A stretch of DNA of 44,583 nucleotides from Hyphomicrobiales bacterium (GCA_900472485.1 UCII01000038.1:1-44583); one strand, 5' to 3'; numbered from the stretch's first letter, positions 25,525-34,576 are shown. Numbers and translations are program-made. The notes: generated by a model from the sequence alone, not told the origin.

Positions 25525-26512
25525 GTCTGCCTCCCTTGGCAAATGCGGATGGGCGCGCGGTGGATTGCCGCAAGACGAGTTCCGTCGGGAATATGCCGCT
25601 GGTCTCGATTTCTCCGGCAACGAAGGCGAGGGCGTGGTTTGCCACCGCTTCCAGATCCTGCCGGACGGTCGTGAGCGGTGGGGAGACGATTTGAGCCCAC
25701 ATCAGATCATCAAAACCGGTGAGCGACATGTCTTCCGGAATGCTGCAGCCTCTGTCTTTGATGGCAATGGCAAAGCCGACGGCGAGGGCGTCATAGGCGG
25801 CGGCGCAGGCCGTAAAATCCCGCAGATCAAGCTCATGGCCGAGGGCGCTGCCGGCTTCGAAAGTCGCATCGCTGTATCGCAATGCCGGTTCGATCCCAGC
25901 CGGGCGGAAGACCTCGCACATTCCCTCGACGCGCTCGCGCGCCACCAGCGAATTCTCTGGGCCGGCGAGGATAAGAAGCCGGTCGTGACCGAGCTCGAGC
26001 AGATGGCGGGCGATGAGACGTCCACCCTCGCGGTGGTCGCTGGCGGCGACATTGCCTGTTGTGGCCGCGCTGTCTATGACGGCGACCGGCACCGAAACAT
26101 CCTCAGGCATAACGGTCGTGCCGCGCGTCGGTATCACGATCAGCGCATCGACGCCGCGGGCGATCATGGTTCTGATTTCGAAATCTTGCTGCTGCGGATC
26201 GCCCTGACTATCGCCGATCAGAACGGCGAGGCCGCGCCGCTTGGCGGCTCGTTCGATGGCTTGGGCAAAGGCGGGAAACAAGGGTTGGCCGATATTCGGA
26301 ACCAGCAGGCCGACCGTATTGCTCTTGCCTGTGCGCAGAGCGCGAGCCGCATGGTCAGGCACATAGCCTAGCCTTTCCGCTTCCAGGCGAATCTGCTCCG
26401 CAAGGGCTGGCGACACCCGCCCTGTGCCGCGCAGGGCATTCGAGACCGTTGCCGTGGAGACACCCAGCGTGGTGGCGATTTCCCGAATCGAAGAAGGGCG
26501 TGTCTGGCTCAT
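25514..26512 (-). CDS. LacI-family regulator of the adenine operon
   Basis: A 332-residue LacI/GalR regulator. The HTH and hinge (SIREIATTLGVSTATVSNALRGTGRVSP, about 8-35) are followed by a periplasmic-binding-like effector domain (NTVGLLVPNIGQPLF). ATG 26512 was chosen as it places the HTH at the N terminus; longer readings upstream run through the operator. A clear LacI-type operator lies 24 bases upstream (26536-26553), so it is probably self-regulating. The gene overlaps ade. The effector is likely a purine, judged from the operon. Confidence 0.92.
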   Translation of the reverse strand: MSQTRPSSIREIATTLGVSTATVSNALRGTGRVSPALAEQIRLEAERLGYVPDHAARALRTGKSNTVGLLVPNIGQPLFPAFAQAIERAAKRRGLAVLIGDSQGDPQQQDFEIRTMIARGVDALIVIPTRGTTVMPEDVSVPVAVIDSAATTGNVAASDHREGGRLIARHLLELGHDRLLILAGPENSLVARERVEGMCEVFRPAGIEPALRYSDATFEAGSALGHELDLRDFTACAAAYDALAVGFAIAIKDRGCSIPEDMSLTGFDDLMWAQIVSPPLTTVRQDLEAVANHALAFVAGEIETSGIFPTELVLRQSTARPSAFAKGGRHAE

Positions 26513-26535
26513 CCAAGAGCGCGCTCCGGTTTCCC

Positions 26536-26553
26536 TGATTAAACGATTAATCA
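26536..26553. promoter_or_regulatory. LacI-type operator upstream of the adenine operon
   Basis: TGATTAAACGATTAATCA is symmetric at 16 of 18 positions around a central CG, the hallmark of LacI/GalR family sites. It stands directly before the LacI gene, as expected for autoregulation. Confidence 0.75.
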
Positions 26554-26628
26554 AAGCGGCGTGCGTTTGCAAGGGCGTCCCGTTGCGTAGCAGGGCTATC
26601 GCATATGGACGGATGAGCACCGGAAGTT

Positions 26629-26762
26629 CCTTCTCCCCGGCGGGGAGAAGGTGGCCCGAAGGGTCGGATGAGGGGGCTGCCGGTTTGAATAGAGAGATTT
26701 TCGTGCTCTTGGCAGGCACCCCCTCATCCGCCTGACGGCACCTTCTCCCCGAGGGGAGAAGG
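26629..26762. repeat. Rhizobial double-hairpin intergenic repeat (RIME-like)
   Basis: Two hairpins, CCTTCTCCCC/GGGGAGAAGG at 26629-26651 and 26741-26762, lie in opposite order with inner arms GGATGAGGGGG (26666-26676) and CCCCCTCATCC (26719-26729). The whole is thus an inverted pair of about 45-base units. The sequence type (CCTTCTCCCC...GGATGAGGGG) is a known repeated intergenic element of rhizobial genomes. It lies between the LacI gene and the ABC ATPase stop. The rest of the gap to 26895 shows nothing else. Confidence 0.8.
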
Positions 26763-26895
26763 CGGACGCGGCAACGACGTCATTTCATACGCGATAGCAG
26801 CCCTGCGTTGCGCAGGGGAAAGTAAGCTCCTGCAATGCCGGCGCCTGCTGCAGTTGCGGACGATGTTGGCCGCTCAGCCTATCTGAATTGAAGTG

Positions 26896-28728
26896 TCAGA
26901 CGGCAACCAGATGGCTGGGAGAGACTGCTCGATACTCGCGCGGCTTGACCAGGTAATCGACAGGCCGGATCGGGCTCTTCAATTCGTCGCTTGTTCCCAT
27001 CCGTTTTTCCCGTCGGCGATCGGGATCCGGCACCGGAACGGCCGCCATCAGCTTCTTAGTGTAGTCGTGCTGCGGATTGCCGAAGACGGCCGCGCGCGGG
27101 CCGATCTCGACGATTTCGCCGAGATACATGACGGCGACGCGATGGCTGACGCGTTCGACCACGGCCATGTCGTGGGAGATGAACAGGAAGGAAAGGTTGA
27201 GGCTCTGCTGCAGGTCGAGCATGAGGTTGATGACCTGCGCCTTGATCGACACATCGAGCGCGGACACGCTTTCGTCGGCGACGATCACTTTCGGCTCTAA
27301 TGCCAGGGCACGGGCGATGCAGATGCGCTGGCGCTGCCCGCCGGAGAATTCGTGCGGATAGCGGCTTGCCATGTCAGGCGTCAGGCCGACCTTGCGTAGC
27401 ATATCGGCGACGACCTCTCTTGCCTCCTTGGCCGTTCCCATCCGGTGTTCGAGATAGGGTTCGGCGATGGCCTGTCCGACCGTCATGCGCGGATTAAGGG
27501 ACGCAAAGGGATCCTGGAAGATCATCTGCACCGATTTGCGCATTTCGCGCATGTCATGTTTGCCAAGTGAAAGCACGTCGCGGCCATCGACGATGACGGA
27601 GCCGGATTGCGGCTCGATCAGCCGCATGATGGCGCGTCCGGTGGTCGACTTGCCGCAACCGGATTCGCCAACAAGCGACAATGTTTCGCCGGCAAAGAGA
27701 TCGAACGAGACGTTTTCGACCGCATGCACCCGGCCTTTGAGCTTTCCGAAGAGACCCGAATGAATGTCGAAGCGCTTGGTGAGGTTTTTCACCTGCAGAA
27801 CCGGCTTTTCCTTTGCGACCGTATCGGGCACTTCGGCAGGCGTGTCGGACTCTCCCGTTGCCGTGTTGACGACCGGGAAGCGCAGCGGCCGTTCATAGGA
27901 TTGCATAGAACCGAGCACCGGCACGGCCGACAGCAGCGCGCGGGTATAGGGATGCTGGCCACGATGGAAGATGTCAGCCGTCGCACCTGTCTCCACCTGC
28001 TCGCCGCGATACATGACGACCGTGCGATCCGCGATCTCCGCCACCACACCCATATCGTGCGTGATAAACAGGACCGAAGTTCCTTCCTCATCCTGCAGCA
28101 TCTTGATGAGGTCGAGGATCTGGCCCTGGATCGTGACGTCGAGTGCAGTGGTCGGCTCGTCGGCGATCAGCAGCCTTGGCTTCGAAGCGAGCGCCATGGC
28201 GATGATGACGCGCTGGCGCATGCCGCCGGAAAAGCGGTGCGGATATTCGTCGAAGCGCGAGGCAGCCGAGGGAATGCGGACCTTTTCGAGCAGCCGGATC
28301 GTCTCGGCCTTGGCGTCCGCAGCCGACATGTCCCTGTGGCAGAGCAAGGCCTCTGAAATCTGGTCACCGATGGTGAAAAGCGGATTGAGTGACGTCATCG
28401 GCTCCTGGAAGATCATGGATACGTCGTTGCCGCGCACCTTGCGCATCTCGTGCTCGGGAAGAGACAGCAAGTTGCGGCCGCCGAGCATGATCTTGCCCTC
28501 GATGCGGCTCGAATCGCTCTGCAGCAGCCGCATGATCGAGAGCGAGGTGACGCTCTTGCCCGAGCCGCTCTCGCCGACGATCGCCACCGTCTCGCCCGGT
28601 GCGACCGAGAAGGATATATTGTGCACGACAGGTTTCCATGCGCCATCCACCAGGAATGAAGTGGTGAGGTTCTCGACGGAGAGGATGGGTTCGGCGGTCT
28701 CTGTGGCCTTTGCCTGCGACGTGCTCAT
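26896..28728 (-). CDS. Fused DppD-DppF-type ABC transporter ATPase
   Basis: A 610-residue protein with two ATP-binding cassettes of the oligopeptide/nickel class. Cassette 1 has Walker A GESGSGKS at 52-59 and signature FSGGMRQR near 168; cassette 2 has Walker A GESGCGKS near 352 and signature FSGGQRQR near 465. Each is followed by the peptide-transporter C-terminal segment. One protein therefore supplies both ATPase halves for the permeases at 32690-34509. ATG 28728 starts MSTSQAKATE. It lies 32 bases downstream of the SelA-like gene in the same unit, apart from the permease operon. Confidence 0.92.
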   Translation of the reverse strand: MSTSQAKATETAEPILSVENLTTSFLVDGAWKPVVHNISFSVAPGETVAIVGESGSGKSVTSLSIMRLLQSDSSRIEGKIMLGGRNLLSLPEHEMRKVRGNDVSMIFQEPMTSLNPLFTIGDQISEALLCHRDMSAADAKAETIRLLEKVRIPSAASRFDEYPHRFSGGMRQRVIIAMALASKPRLLIADEPTTALDVTIQGQILDLIKMLQDEEGTSVLFITHDMGVVAEIADRTVVMYRGEQVETGATADIFHRGQHPYTRALLSAVPVLGSMQSYERPLRFPVVNTATGESDTPAEVPDTVAKEKPVLQVKNLTKRFDIHSGLFGKLKGRVHAVENVSFDLFAGETLSLVGESGCGKSTTGRAIMRLIEPQSGSVIVDGRDVLSLGKHDMREMRKSVQMIFQDPFASLNPRMTVGQAIAEPYLEHRMGTAKEAREVVADMLRKVGLTPDMASRYPHEFSGGQRQRICIARALALEPKVIVADESVSALDVSIKAQVINLMLDLQQSLNLSFLFISHDMAVVERVSHRVAVMYLGEIVEIGPRAAVFGNPQHDYTKKLMAAVPVPDPDRRREKRMGTSDELKSPIRPVDYLVKPREYRAVSPSHLVAV

Positions 28729-28760
28729 GTTTGCTCCCTTCTCGCGATTCCTGCCACAGT

Positions 28761-29957
28761 TCAATCCGGCCAGTTCAGCACGCCATCGAAGCGATGCCGG
28801 CTGCGGTTTTCGATCGGCGTCGCGATGATCTCGTTGGAGGCGCGTGCCTTGTCGAGTTCCTCGGCAAGCCTGGTTGCCACGATCGTCTCCTGGCCGGGAT
28901 GCAGGTTGCATGGATCGAGATAGAAATAGTGATGCTCCACCTCGTGGTCCCGCACGATGATGGGCGGGTCGCCGCGGGCCAGCGCCGCCGCAAGATCCCA
29001 GGCGGTGATATGCGCCTCGGGCGCCGAGATGATAACGCGCATGCGATCGAGCGGGTTGTTGGTGGGATCGGGTTCGATCAGGGCGGTGACACCGGGGCGG
29101 CCGTCGAGCGTTCGATTCCATAGGTTCAGATAGCCGGTCTCTCGTTCGCGGATGCCGGCATGGTCACGCTTTTCCCAGGCCTCCAGCGCGGCCATGGTGC
29201 CATAAATGCTTTCCTTTCCGACCTTCATGCCGCGGCCGATGCCCATGTTCTGCAGGAAGGCGTTGCGCACCAGCTCCTTCTTGCCGGCAACGATGCCGGA
29301 TGTCGGGCCGCCGAGGAACTTATGGCCGGAATAGAGGGCGATGTCGGCGCCCTGCGCCAGGAAGAGCTTGAGGTCATATTCCGAAGCGGCATCGACGATG
29401 ACAGGCACCCCCTTGGCATGCGCGATCTCGACGAATTCGGAAAGATGCAGCAGACCGTAGTCGACTACATGATGGGAGACGACATAGACGGCTGCCGCCG
29501 TCTTCTCGGTTATGGCGTTTTCCATGTGGAAGCGATGCGTCGATGTTGCCTGACCGATCAGCACGACCTTGCCGCCGGCAAGGCGGATTGCCTGATCCAC
29601 GGGGGCGCCGTAGCTCACCACATGGCCCGTCTGCACGATGACTTCGTTCTTGTCCGGTGCGGCATCAGGCAGCTTCTCAATGGCAAGCAGGTTGTTACCT
29701 GTGATGGCGCCGGCGACGGCGAGGCTGATGCCGGAGGAGCAGGATGCCGTCACGAAGCCCGCCTCGCCGCCCGTCAGCCGGGCGATAACGGCGCTGGCCT
29801 TGCGCTGGAGGTCGTTGATCTCGACGAATTGTGGGAGGATCGCCGTCATCGCCGCAATGGCTTCGGGCACGACGATCGATGCGCCGAGGCTCGTCATGGT
29901 GCCTGATACGTTGATGACGGGCCTCAGGCCGATCTTGCTACGGATATCATCGGACAT
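28761..29957 (-). CDS. SelA-like PLP enzyme (putative ammonia-lyase/aminotransferase)
   Basis: A 398-residue fold-type I PLP enzyme of the SelA/DgaE-like family. PLP-site features are D189 (IVDAASE) and K213 in the ALYSGHKFLGGPTSG segment; the N terminus GLRPVINVSGTMTSLGAS is diagnostic. It is far from the true selenocysteine synthase, and no selB or selD is present. Related enzymes eliminate ammonia from amino sugar acids or unusual amino acids. Its neighbours are a COG3964 amidohydrolase, RidA and an ABC importer, fitting a catabolic lyase that makes an enamine. It starts at ATG 29957, divergent from the IclR gene. Confidence 0.88.
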   Translation of the reverse strand: MSDDIRSKIGLRPVINVSGTMTSLGASIVVPEAIAAMTAILPQFVEINDLQRKASAVIARLTGGEAGFVTASCSSGISLAVAGAITGNNLLAIEKLPDAAPDKNEVIVQTGHVVSYGAPVDQAIRLAGGKVVLIGQATSTHRFHMENAITEKTAAAVYVVSHHVVDYGLLHLSEFVEIAHAKGVPVIVDAASEYDLKLFLAQGADIALYSGHKFLGGPTSGIVAGKKELVRNAFLQNMGIGRGMKVGKESIYGTMAALEAWEKRDHAGIRERETGYLNLWNRTLDGRPGVTALIEPDPTNNPLDRMRVIISAPEAHITAWDLAAALARGDPPIIVRDHEVEHHYFYLDPCNLHPGQETIVATRLAEELDKARASNEIIATPIENRSRHRFDGVLNWPD

Positions 29958-29994
29958 TCTATCTCTCCAAAGTGACGACTGGCGATTGTCATCG

Positions 29995-30008
29995 ACAGTT
30001 ATGCCATA
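29995..30008. promoter_or_regulatory. Shared motif copy 1 in the SelA-like/IclR divergent promoter
   Basis: ACAGTTATGCCATA lies in the 92-base gap between the SelA-like gene and the IclR gene. The same motif with two changes (ACAGTTATGTTATA) occurs before the binding-protein gene at 36243-36256. It is a candidate IclR operator. Confidence 0.45.
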
Positions 30009-30049
30009 GTAATGTAATAGCTTCTCGAAATCTCACGAGGAGCGTTGAT

Positions 30050-30883
30050 TTGGACGCCAAGACCTTACCCGCCGCACCCCCTGAAGACGCCGATTCTATC
30101 GGGGAAGCGGAAACGAAAGGCGCGCGCCGTTCGCGCGTGAGCGGCATCGACCGCGCAATGCAGGTGATCGATTATCTCTATGAAACCGGCGCGCCAGCTG
30201 GACCCTATGCGATTGCCAAGGCGATCAAGGCACCGCTTTCGACTGTCTATGTGATCATCGACGATCTGGTTGAAAAGAACATGCTTGGCCGCAATGCCGA
30301 CGGTTCCGTCTGGCTCGGGGCGCGCCTTTACCACTACGGTCTCGCCTATGCTCGGTCGCTGGATTTCATGAGCGTCACCACGCGCGAAATGCACGATCTT
30401 TGCCGGCAGGCGAACGAGACGGTGCAAGTCTGCGGCCGCGACGGCGACAACATGCTGGTGCTGGCGATGGCGGACGGACCAAGCCATTTCCAGGTCGCTT
30501 CCCGTGTCGGAACCCGCGTGCCCCTCAACTGGACTGCCTCGGGCCGATTGTTGGTCGGCCACTTGCCCGAAGAGGAAAGGATCGAACTTTTCAAGCACTG
30601 TGCCCGCACCTCTCCAACCGGTCGGGCTGAGATTGATGCTGGCGTACTTTCCGCTTCCGCGGGCAAAGCGTTTGAGGAGCGCTTGTCGATCCAGGTGGCG
30701 GAATCCGATTATGCGGTTGCCTGTATTGCCTCGCCGGTTGTCGATCGCGAAGGCCAATGCGTCGCGACCATTTCGATCGTGCTTCCCGAACAAAAAGCCG
30801 TTTCCGACGGCAACCATTACGGCGAGCAGGTGCGCGCGGCTGCCGAGCGTATCGAAAAGCTGATGGGCTGGCGCAACCACTGA
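30050..30883 (+). CDS. IclR-family regulator of the catabolic island
   Basis: A 277-residue IclR regulator. The winged helix-turn-helix is about 24-85 (GIDRAMQVIDYLYETGAPAG, AIKAPLSTVYVIIDDLVEK), then the GAF-like effector domain, with the IclR ending ACIASPVVDREGQCVATISIVLP. The start is probably TTG 30050: GAGGAG lies seven bases upstream and the conserved domain begins soon after; no ATG is suitably placed. It stands between two minus-strand units for one transport/catabolic pathway, and their promoters share a motif, so it likely controls both. The effector is unknown. Confidence 0.88.
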   Translation: MDAKTLPAAPPEDADSIGEAETKGARRSRVSGIDRAMQVIDYLYETGAPAGPYAIAKAIKAPLSTVYVIIDDLVEKNMLGRNADGSVWLGARLYHYGLAYARSLDFMSVTTREMHDLCRQANETVQVCGRDGDNMLVLAMADGPSHFQVASRVGTRVPLNWTASGRLLVGHLPEEERIELFKHCARTSPTGRAEIDAGVLSASAGKAFEERLSIQVAESDYAVACIASPVVDREGQCVATISIVLPEQKAVSDGNHYGEQVRAAAERIEKLMGWRNH

Positions 30884-30895
30884 ATTCGTCCTCCT

Positions 30896-30944
30896 TAGAG
30901 CAATTCCAGCAAAAGCGCGACGCGGTTTTGCGTCCGGAATTGCG
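30896..30944 (+). repeat. 49-base palindromic repeat, copy A
   Basis: The element runs from TAGAGCAATTCC to CCGGAATTGCG. GCAATTCC (30900-30907) and GGAATTGC pair as outer stem, GCAAAA and TTTTGC as inner stem. A second copy is inverted at 34577-34625, with 43 of 49 bases the same. It lies between the convergent IclR and RidA genes. Confidence 0.75.
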
Positions 30945-30950
30945 AAAAAA

Positions 30951-31448
30951 CTAGTCGTTGAGCGATACGATCGCTTCGATTTCGACGGTGATATTGCCGG
31001 GAAGCGAGCCGAAGCCGACGGCGGAACGGGCATGTTGGCCCGCTTCGCCGAAGACCTCGATGAAGAGGTCAGAGCAGCCGTTGATGACGCTTGGATGATC
31101 CTCGAAATGCGGCACGGCATTCACCATACCGAGCAGTTTCACCACCCGCTTCACCCGGGAAAGGTCGCCGAGTGCACTGTGCATGACGGCAAGCAGGTTA
31201 ATGCCCGTCAGCCGCGCATGCTGATAGGCCCGGTCGACGCCGACATCACCGCCGACCTTGCCGGAATGGAGGTAGCCGTCCAGCTCCCGCGGCCCTTGAC
31301 CCGACAGATAGAGCACGTTGCCTTCCCGAACATGGGTGACGAAATTGGCGATCGGCGGCGGCGGCGGTGGAAGCTCGATGCCGAGCGCAGCCAGTCGCTC
31401 GTAAGGTGTTTGCGCTGCTGAAGCGGCCTGTGTTGGGGACGTGTTCAC
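30951..31448 (-). CDS. RidA-family enamine/imine deaminase
   Basis: A 165-residue RidA/YjgF protein of the longer subgroup with LGIELPPPPPPIANFV near residue 21-36. Arg141 in ARSAVG and Glu156 in VEIEAI match the residues that bind and hydrolyse 2-aminoacrylate-like enamines. GTG 31448 was chosen because GGAG stands eight bases before it; an upstream ATG 31490 would run into the amidohydrolase end. It follows the amidohydrolase by 32 bases on the same strand. In context it would release ammonia from the enamine made by the SelA-like enzyme; this is inference. Confidence 0.88.
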   Translation of the reverse strand: MNTSPTQAASAAQTPYERLAALGIELPPPPPPIANFVTHVREGNVLYLSGQGPRELDGYLHSGKVGGDVGVDRAYQHARLTGINLLAVMHSALGDLSRVKRVVKLLGMVNAVPHFEDHPSVINGCSDLFIEVFGEAGQHARSAVGFGSLPGNITVEIEAIVSLND

Positions 31449-31480
31449 GTATGCTCCTGCTATGCGAGCCTGGTGTTTGA

Positions 31481-32689
31481 TTAGCGCCACGAATAGCCGT
31501 GGCTGTGGCGGACGAGTTTGCGAGCGCGGGGCACGTAGCGGCTGGCGGTGATCGCCTCCGCGCCGATGATCGCGTAACGCGGTTCGAATAGCTTCTGCAG
31601 GCGCGAGACGTCGCCATTGGAATCGGTCGCTTCGAGATCCGCATCCACGAGATCGAAGATGGTGAAGTCGGCGCGCTCACCGACCGACAGCCGGTTGTCC
31701 ATCGAAAGCTTGATGACCGAGGCCGGCGCATGGGTGACAGCGTCCACGACCTTGTCGAACGGCATGCCGACCGAGAGCAGCTTGGACATGGTGGTCGCGA
31801 GATCCCAGACCGGGAAGTTCATGGAGTGGCCGTGCAGGTCGGTCGAGATCGAGTAGGGCAGAAGGCCGCGCGCGATTGCCGCTTCCGCGACCTTGAAGGA
31901 GAAGGACGCTCCGCCATGGCCGATATCGAGCCGGATGCCTTCGCCGGCGCAGCGCTCGGCGAGATTGTAGAGGTCCTCATCCTCCATGATGCTGGAACCG
32001 GCCTTGCCGTTGAAGCAGTGCGTGACGACATCGCCCGGTCCGAGAATTTCAAGCACTTCGTCGTAGAGCGCCGGTGGCTCGCCGACATGCACCATCATCG
32101 GGACTTTCAGGATCTTGGCGATCTTCTTGCCGAGCTTGACGGGTGTGACCCCCCAGGAACCGGTGATCACATGGCTGGCACGCACCTTGATGCCGACGAT
32201 GTGCTCGCTGTTCTCGGCATAGCATTCGAGGATGCGGTCGAGGTCGATATCCTTGATATCACGCAGTTCGGGGACGCGATTGCAAGCAACAAGGCCGATC
32301 GAACCGAGATTGAGGAAGGCTTTGATGCGTTCTCTGGAAGGTTCGATGATATATTCGCGGAAACCATGAAAATTGGCTTCGCCGGCCGAACCCGCATCGA
32401 CCAGCGTCGTAACGCCGCGCTCGGCGCCGCATTCGGAGGGGCGGATCGAGATATCCGTGCCGCCATGCCAGATATGGACGTGCAGGTCGATCCAGCCGGG
32501 AGAGATCCAGGCGCCGTTGCCATCAATGCGTTCGATATCGCCGGGAGCGGCAAGCTGCGGGCCAAGCGCGGCGATCCTGCCGTCAGCGCCGATGAGGATG
32601 TCGATAACGCCAGTTGGCGTATCGGTGCCGAAAGCCATGGGCTTCACATTGGTGAGGAGGAGCGGCTTGGCCGCTTTTTCACCGGTCAT
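31481..32689 (-). CDS. COG3964 amidohydrolase (deacetylase type, not dihydroorotase)
   Basis: A 402-residue amidohydrolase-superfamily enzyme with a binuclear metal site: H70 and H72 (DLHVH), K168 as probable carboxylated lysine (GIKVRAS), H201 (MVHVGE), H224 (VTHCFNG) and D284 (ISTDLHGH). This matches COG3964, a family often misnamed dihydroorotase; tested members act on acetylated hydroxy acids such as acetyl-(R)-mandelate. The natural substrate here is unknown. ATG 32689 starts directly after the stop of the DppC-like gene, so it belongs to the transporter operon. SelA-like and RidA neighbours suggest that it exposes an amino or hydroxy acid for further breakdown. Confidence 0.9.
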   Translation of the reverse strand: MTGEKAAKPLLLTNVKPMAFGTDTPTGVIDILIGADGRIAALGPQLAAPGDIERIDGNGAWISPGWIDLHVHIWHGGTDISIRPSECGAERGVTTLVDAGSAGEANFHGFREYIIEPSRERIKAFLNLGSIGLVACNRVPELRDIKDIDLDRILECYAENSEHIVGIKVRASHVITGSWGVTPVKLGKKIAKILKVPMMVHVGEPPALYDEVLEILGPGDVVTHCFNGKAGSSIMEDEDLYNLAERCAGEGIRLDIGHGGASFSFKVAEAAIARGLLPYSISTDLHGHSMNFPVWDLATTMSKLLSVGMPFDKVVDAVTHAPASVIKLSMDNRLSVGERADFTIFDLVDADLEATDSNGDVSRLQKLFEPRYAIIGAEAITASRYVPRARKLVRHSHGYSWR

Positions 32690-33568
32690 TTACAGGTCCT
32701 TTCGAAGTCTTGGATCGAGCATGTCCCGCAAGCCATCGCCGACCATTTGCAGCGAAAGCACGGAGAGAATGATGGCAAAGCCAGGGAAATAGGTCATCCA
32801 GTCGGCCTGGCCGATATATTGGCGGCCGGCGGCGATCATGGTTCCCCAAGTCGGGATTTCGGGGCTGACACCGAGGCCCAGAAACGACAGCCCGGCTTCG
32901 GCGAGCATGGCGCTGGCGAAGAGAAACGAGCCCTGCACCAGGATCGGCGACAGGAGGTTTCGAAGGACATGCCGAGTCATGATGTGAAACGTCGATATGC
33001 CGAGAGCCTTGGCAGCCTCCACGTAGGGGAGCTCGCGGATGACGAGCGTCGAGGCACGGACGATGCGGGCCAGCCGCGGTGCGTACACGATCGACAGCGC
33101 GACGATAACAGTCGTCAGCGACGGGCCGAGGGCTGCGACCAGCGCGATCGCGAGCAGGATATCGGGAAATGCCATCATCGCGTCGATGAGGCGGGCGATC
33201 GGCGTATCCAGCCTTTGGAAGAAACCGGCGAGCAGACCCAACGTGACACCGATCGCAGCCGATAGTGCCACGACGGCTGCTCCGACCAGCAGCGACAATC
33301 GCCCTGCATAGATGGTGCGGGAGAAGATATCGCGGCCGAATTCGTCGGTGCCGAACCAGTTAACCCCGCTCGGGGGCTTCAGTCGATTGACAATCGAGAG
33401 TTTCGAGGGCGAATAGGGCGCGATCCAGGGGGCGAGGATGGCAAGCAGCACGAAGATCGTCAGCACCATGAGGCCGGCGGCGACGGTCTTGCGCTTTAGA
33501 AGCCGGCGAAGGAACTTGCTTCGCTCGCTCTGTGCCTGCTTTGGTGTATCGGTTGCGATATCGGCCAT
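32690..33568 (-). CDS. ABC transporter permease, DppC type
   Basis: A 292-residue inner-membrane permease with about six helices. Features are the N-terminal LAPWIAPYSP, the FGTDEFGRDIFSRTIYAGRLSL segment typical of DppC/OppC, and the ATPase-contact loop YVEAAKALGISTFHIMTRHVLRN. Its ATG overlaps the TGA of the DppB-like gene by one base, and its stop touches the amidohydrolase start. It pairs with the DppB-like permease and the fused ATPase at 26896. Confidence 0.93.
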   Translation of the reverse strand: MADIATDTPKQAQSERSKFLRRLLKRKTVAAGLMVLTIFVLLAILAPWIAPYSPSKLSIVNRLKPPSGVNWFGTDEFGRDIFSRTIYAGRLSLLVGAAVVALSAAIGVTLGLLAGFFQRLDTPIARLIDAMMAFPDILLAIALVAALGPSLTTVIVALSIVYAPRLARIVRASTLVIRELPYVEAAKALGISTFHIMTRHVLRNLLSPILVQGSFLFASAMLAEAGLSFLGLGVSPEIPTWGTMIAAGRQYIGQADWMTYFPGFAIILSVLSLQMVGDGLRDMLDPRLRKDL

Positions 33569-34509
33569 CAGTAGCGTACCCTCGGATCAACCAGCAGGTA
33601 GAGCATGTCGATCGCAAAATTGATCAGGACGTAGAGGCCGGCGATGACGAGCAGGGCCCCCTGGATCACCGGATAATCGCGGCGTAGCACCGCCGAGACG
33701 ACGAGGCTTCCGACACCCGGCAGGCCGAAGACGGTCTCGGTGACGACAGCGCCGGAAATCAGCACGGCGGCCGTCAGACCCAGAACAGTGAGAATGGGGA
33801 TCAGTGCGTTCTTCAGCGCGTGTTTGAGGATGACGCGGCGTTCGATCAGCCCCTTGGCGCGGGCGGTGCGGATATAGTCGTCCCCGAGCACGTCGAGCAT
33901 CGATGCGCGGGTGAAGCGCAGGATCAGCGCCGAGGAGACGAGGCCGAGTGCTACGGCCGGCAGCGTCAGATGATACATGCGATCCAGGAAGCTTGCGCCT
34001 GGCCCCCCATAGCCGGACACCGGGAACACTCCCAGGCGCACCGCGAAGACCTGCATCAGGATGAGGCCAAGCCAGAAGCTCGGTATGCTTGCGGCCAACA
34101 TGCCGATCGCCATCGAAGCTTGATCGACGAGAGATCCGCGCCGATAGGCGGCATAGATGCCGATCGGCAATGCGATGACGCCTGCGATGAGGAGCGAGAA
34201 GAGCGTCAGGAAAAAGGTCGGCTCGGCGCGTTCAAGAAGCGCGGAGGAAACCGGAATATTGAGGAAGATCGATTGGCCGAGATCGCCCTTCAGCAACTGC
34301 CCGACATAGAACAGGTATTGGACGACGATGGACTGGTCGAGGCCAAGCCGGGTTCGCAGTTCGGCAATATCCTGCGCGGTCGCATCCGGGCCGAGCATGA
34401 CGGCGGCCGGATCGCCGGGGGTCACGCGCACGATCACGAAAACGATCGTGACGACGAGAAACATCACGACGATCATGCCCGCAAGACGTTGAAGGATGTA
34501 GCGTATCAT
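33568..34509 (-). CDS. ABC transporter permease, DppB type
   Basis: A 313-residue inner-membrane permease with the DppB opening MIRYILQRLAGMIVVMFLV and VTPGDPA, and the coupling segment DYIRTARAKGLIERRVILKHALKNALIP. ATG 34509 gives the usual N terminus; the upstream 24 in-frame codons contain part of the 49-base repeat and are probably not translated. No strong ribosome site is visible. It follows the binding-protein gene after 183 bases that contain a hairpin and the repeat, so permease levels are likely below those of the binding protein. Confidence 0.92.
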   Translation of the reverse strand: MIRYILQRLAGMIVVMFLVVTIVFVIVRVTPGDPAAVMLGPDATAQDIAELRTRLGLDQSIVVQYLFYVGQLLKGDLGQSIFLNIPVSSALLERAEPTFFLTLFSLLIAGVIALPIGIYAAYRRGSLVDQASMAIGMLAASIPSFWLGLILMQVFAVRLGVFPVSGYGGPGASFLDRMYHLTLPAVALGLVSSALILRFTRASMLDVLGDDYIRTARAKGLIERRVILKHALKNALIPILTVLGLTAAVLISGAVVTETVFGLPGVGSLVVSAVLRRDYPVIQGALLVIAGLYVLINFAIDMLYLLVDPRVRY

Positions 34510-34576
34510 TGGGTCGGTTCCCACATCGGTTCCGCTTTTCTTCGACCGGCGGAGCCACTCTATTTCTTTGTTCTCT

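Noticed and set aside
30896..30950. Rho-independent terminator for the IclR gene
   Set aside because: The hairpin is followed by GAAAAAA on the plus strand and not by T residues; it fits the repeat family better.
31730..33265. Long plus-strand open frame of 511 codons
   Set aside because: It is antisense to the amidohydrolase and DppC-like genes; its composition is that of a GC-rich shadow frame and no domain is visible.
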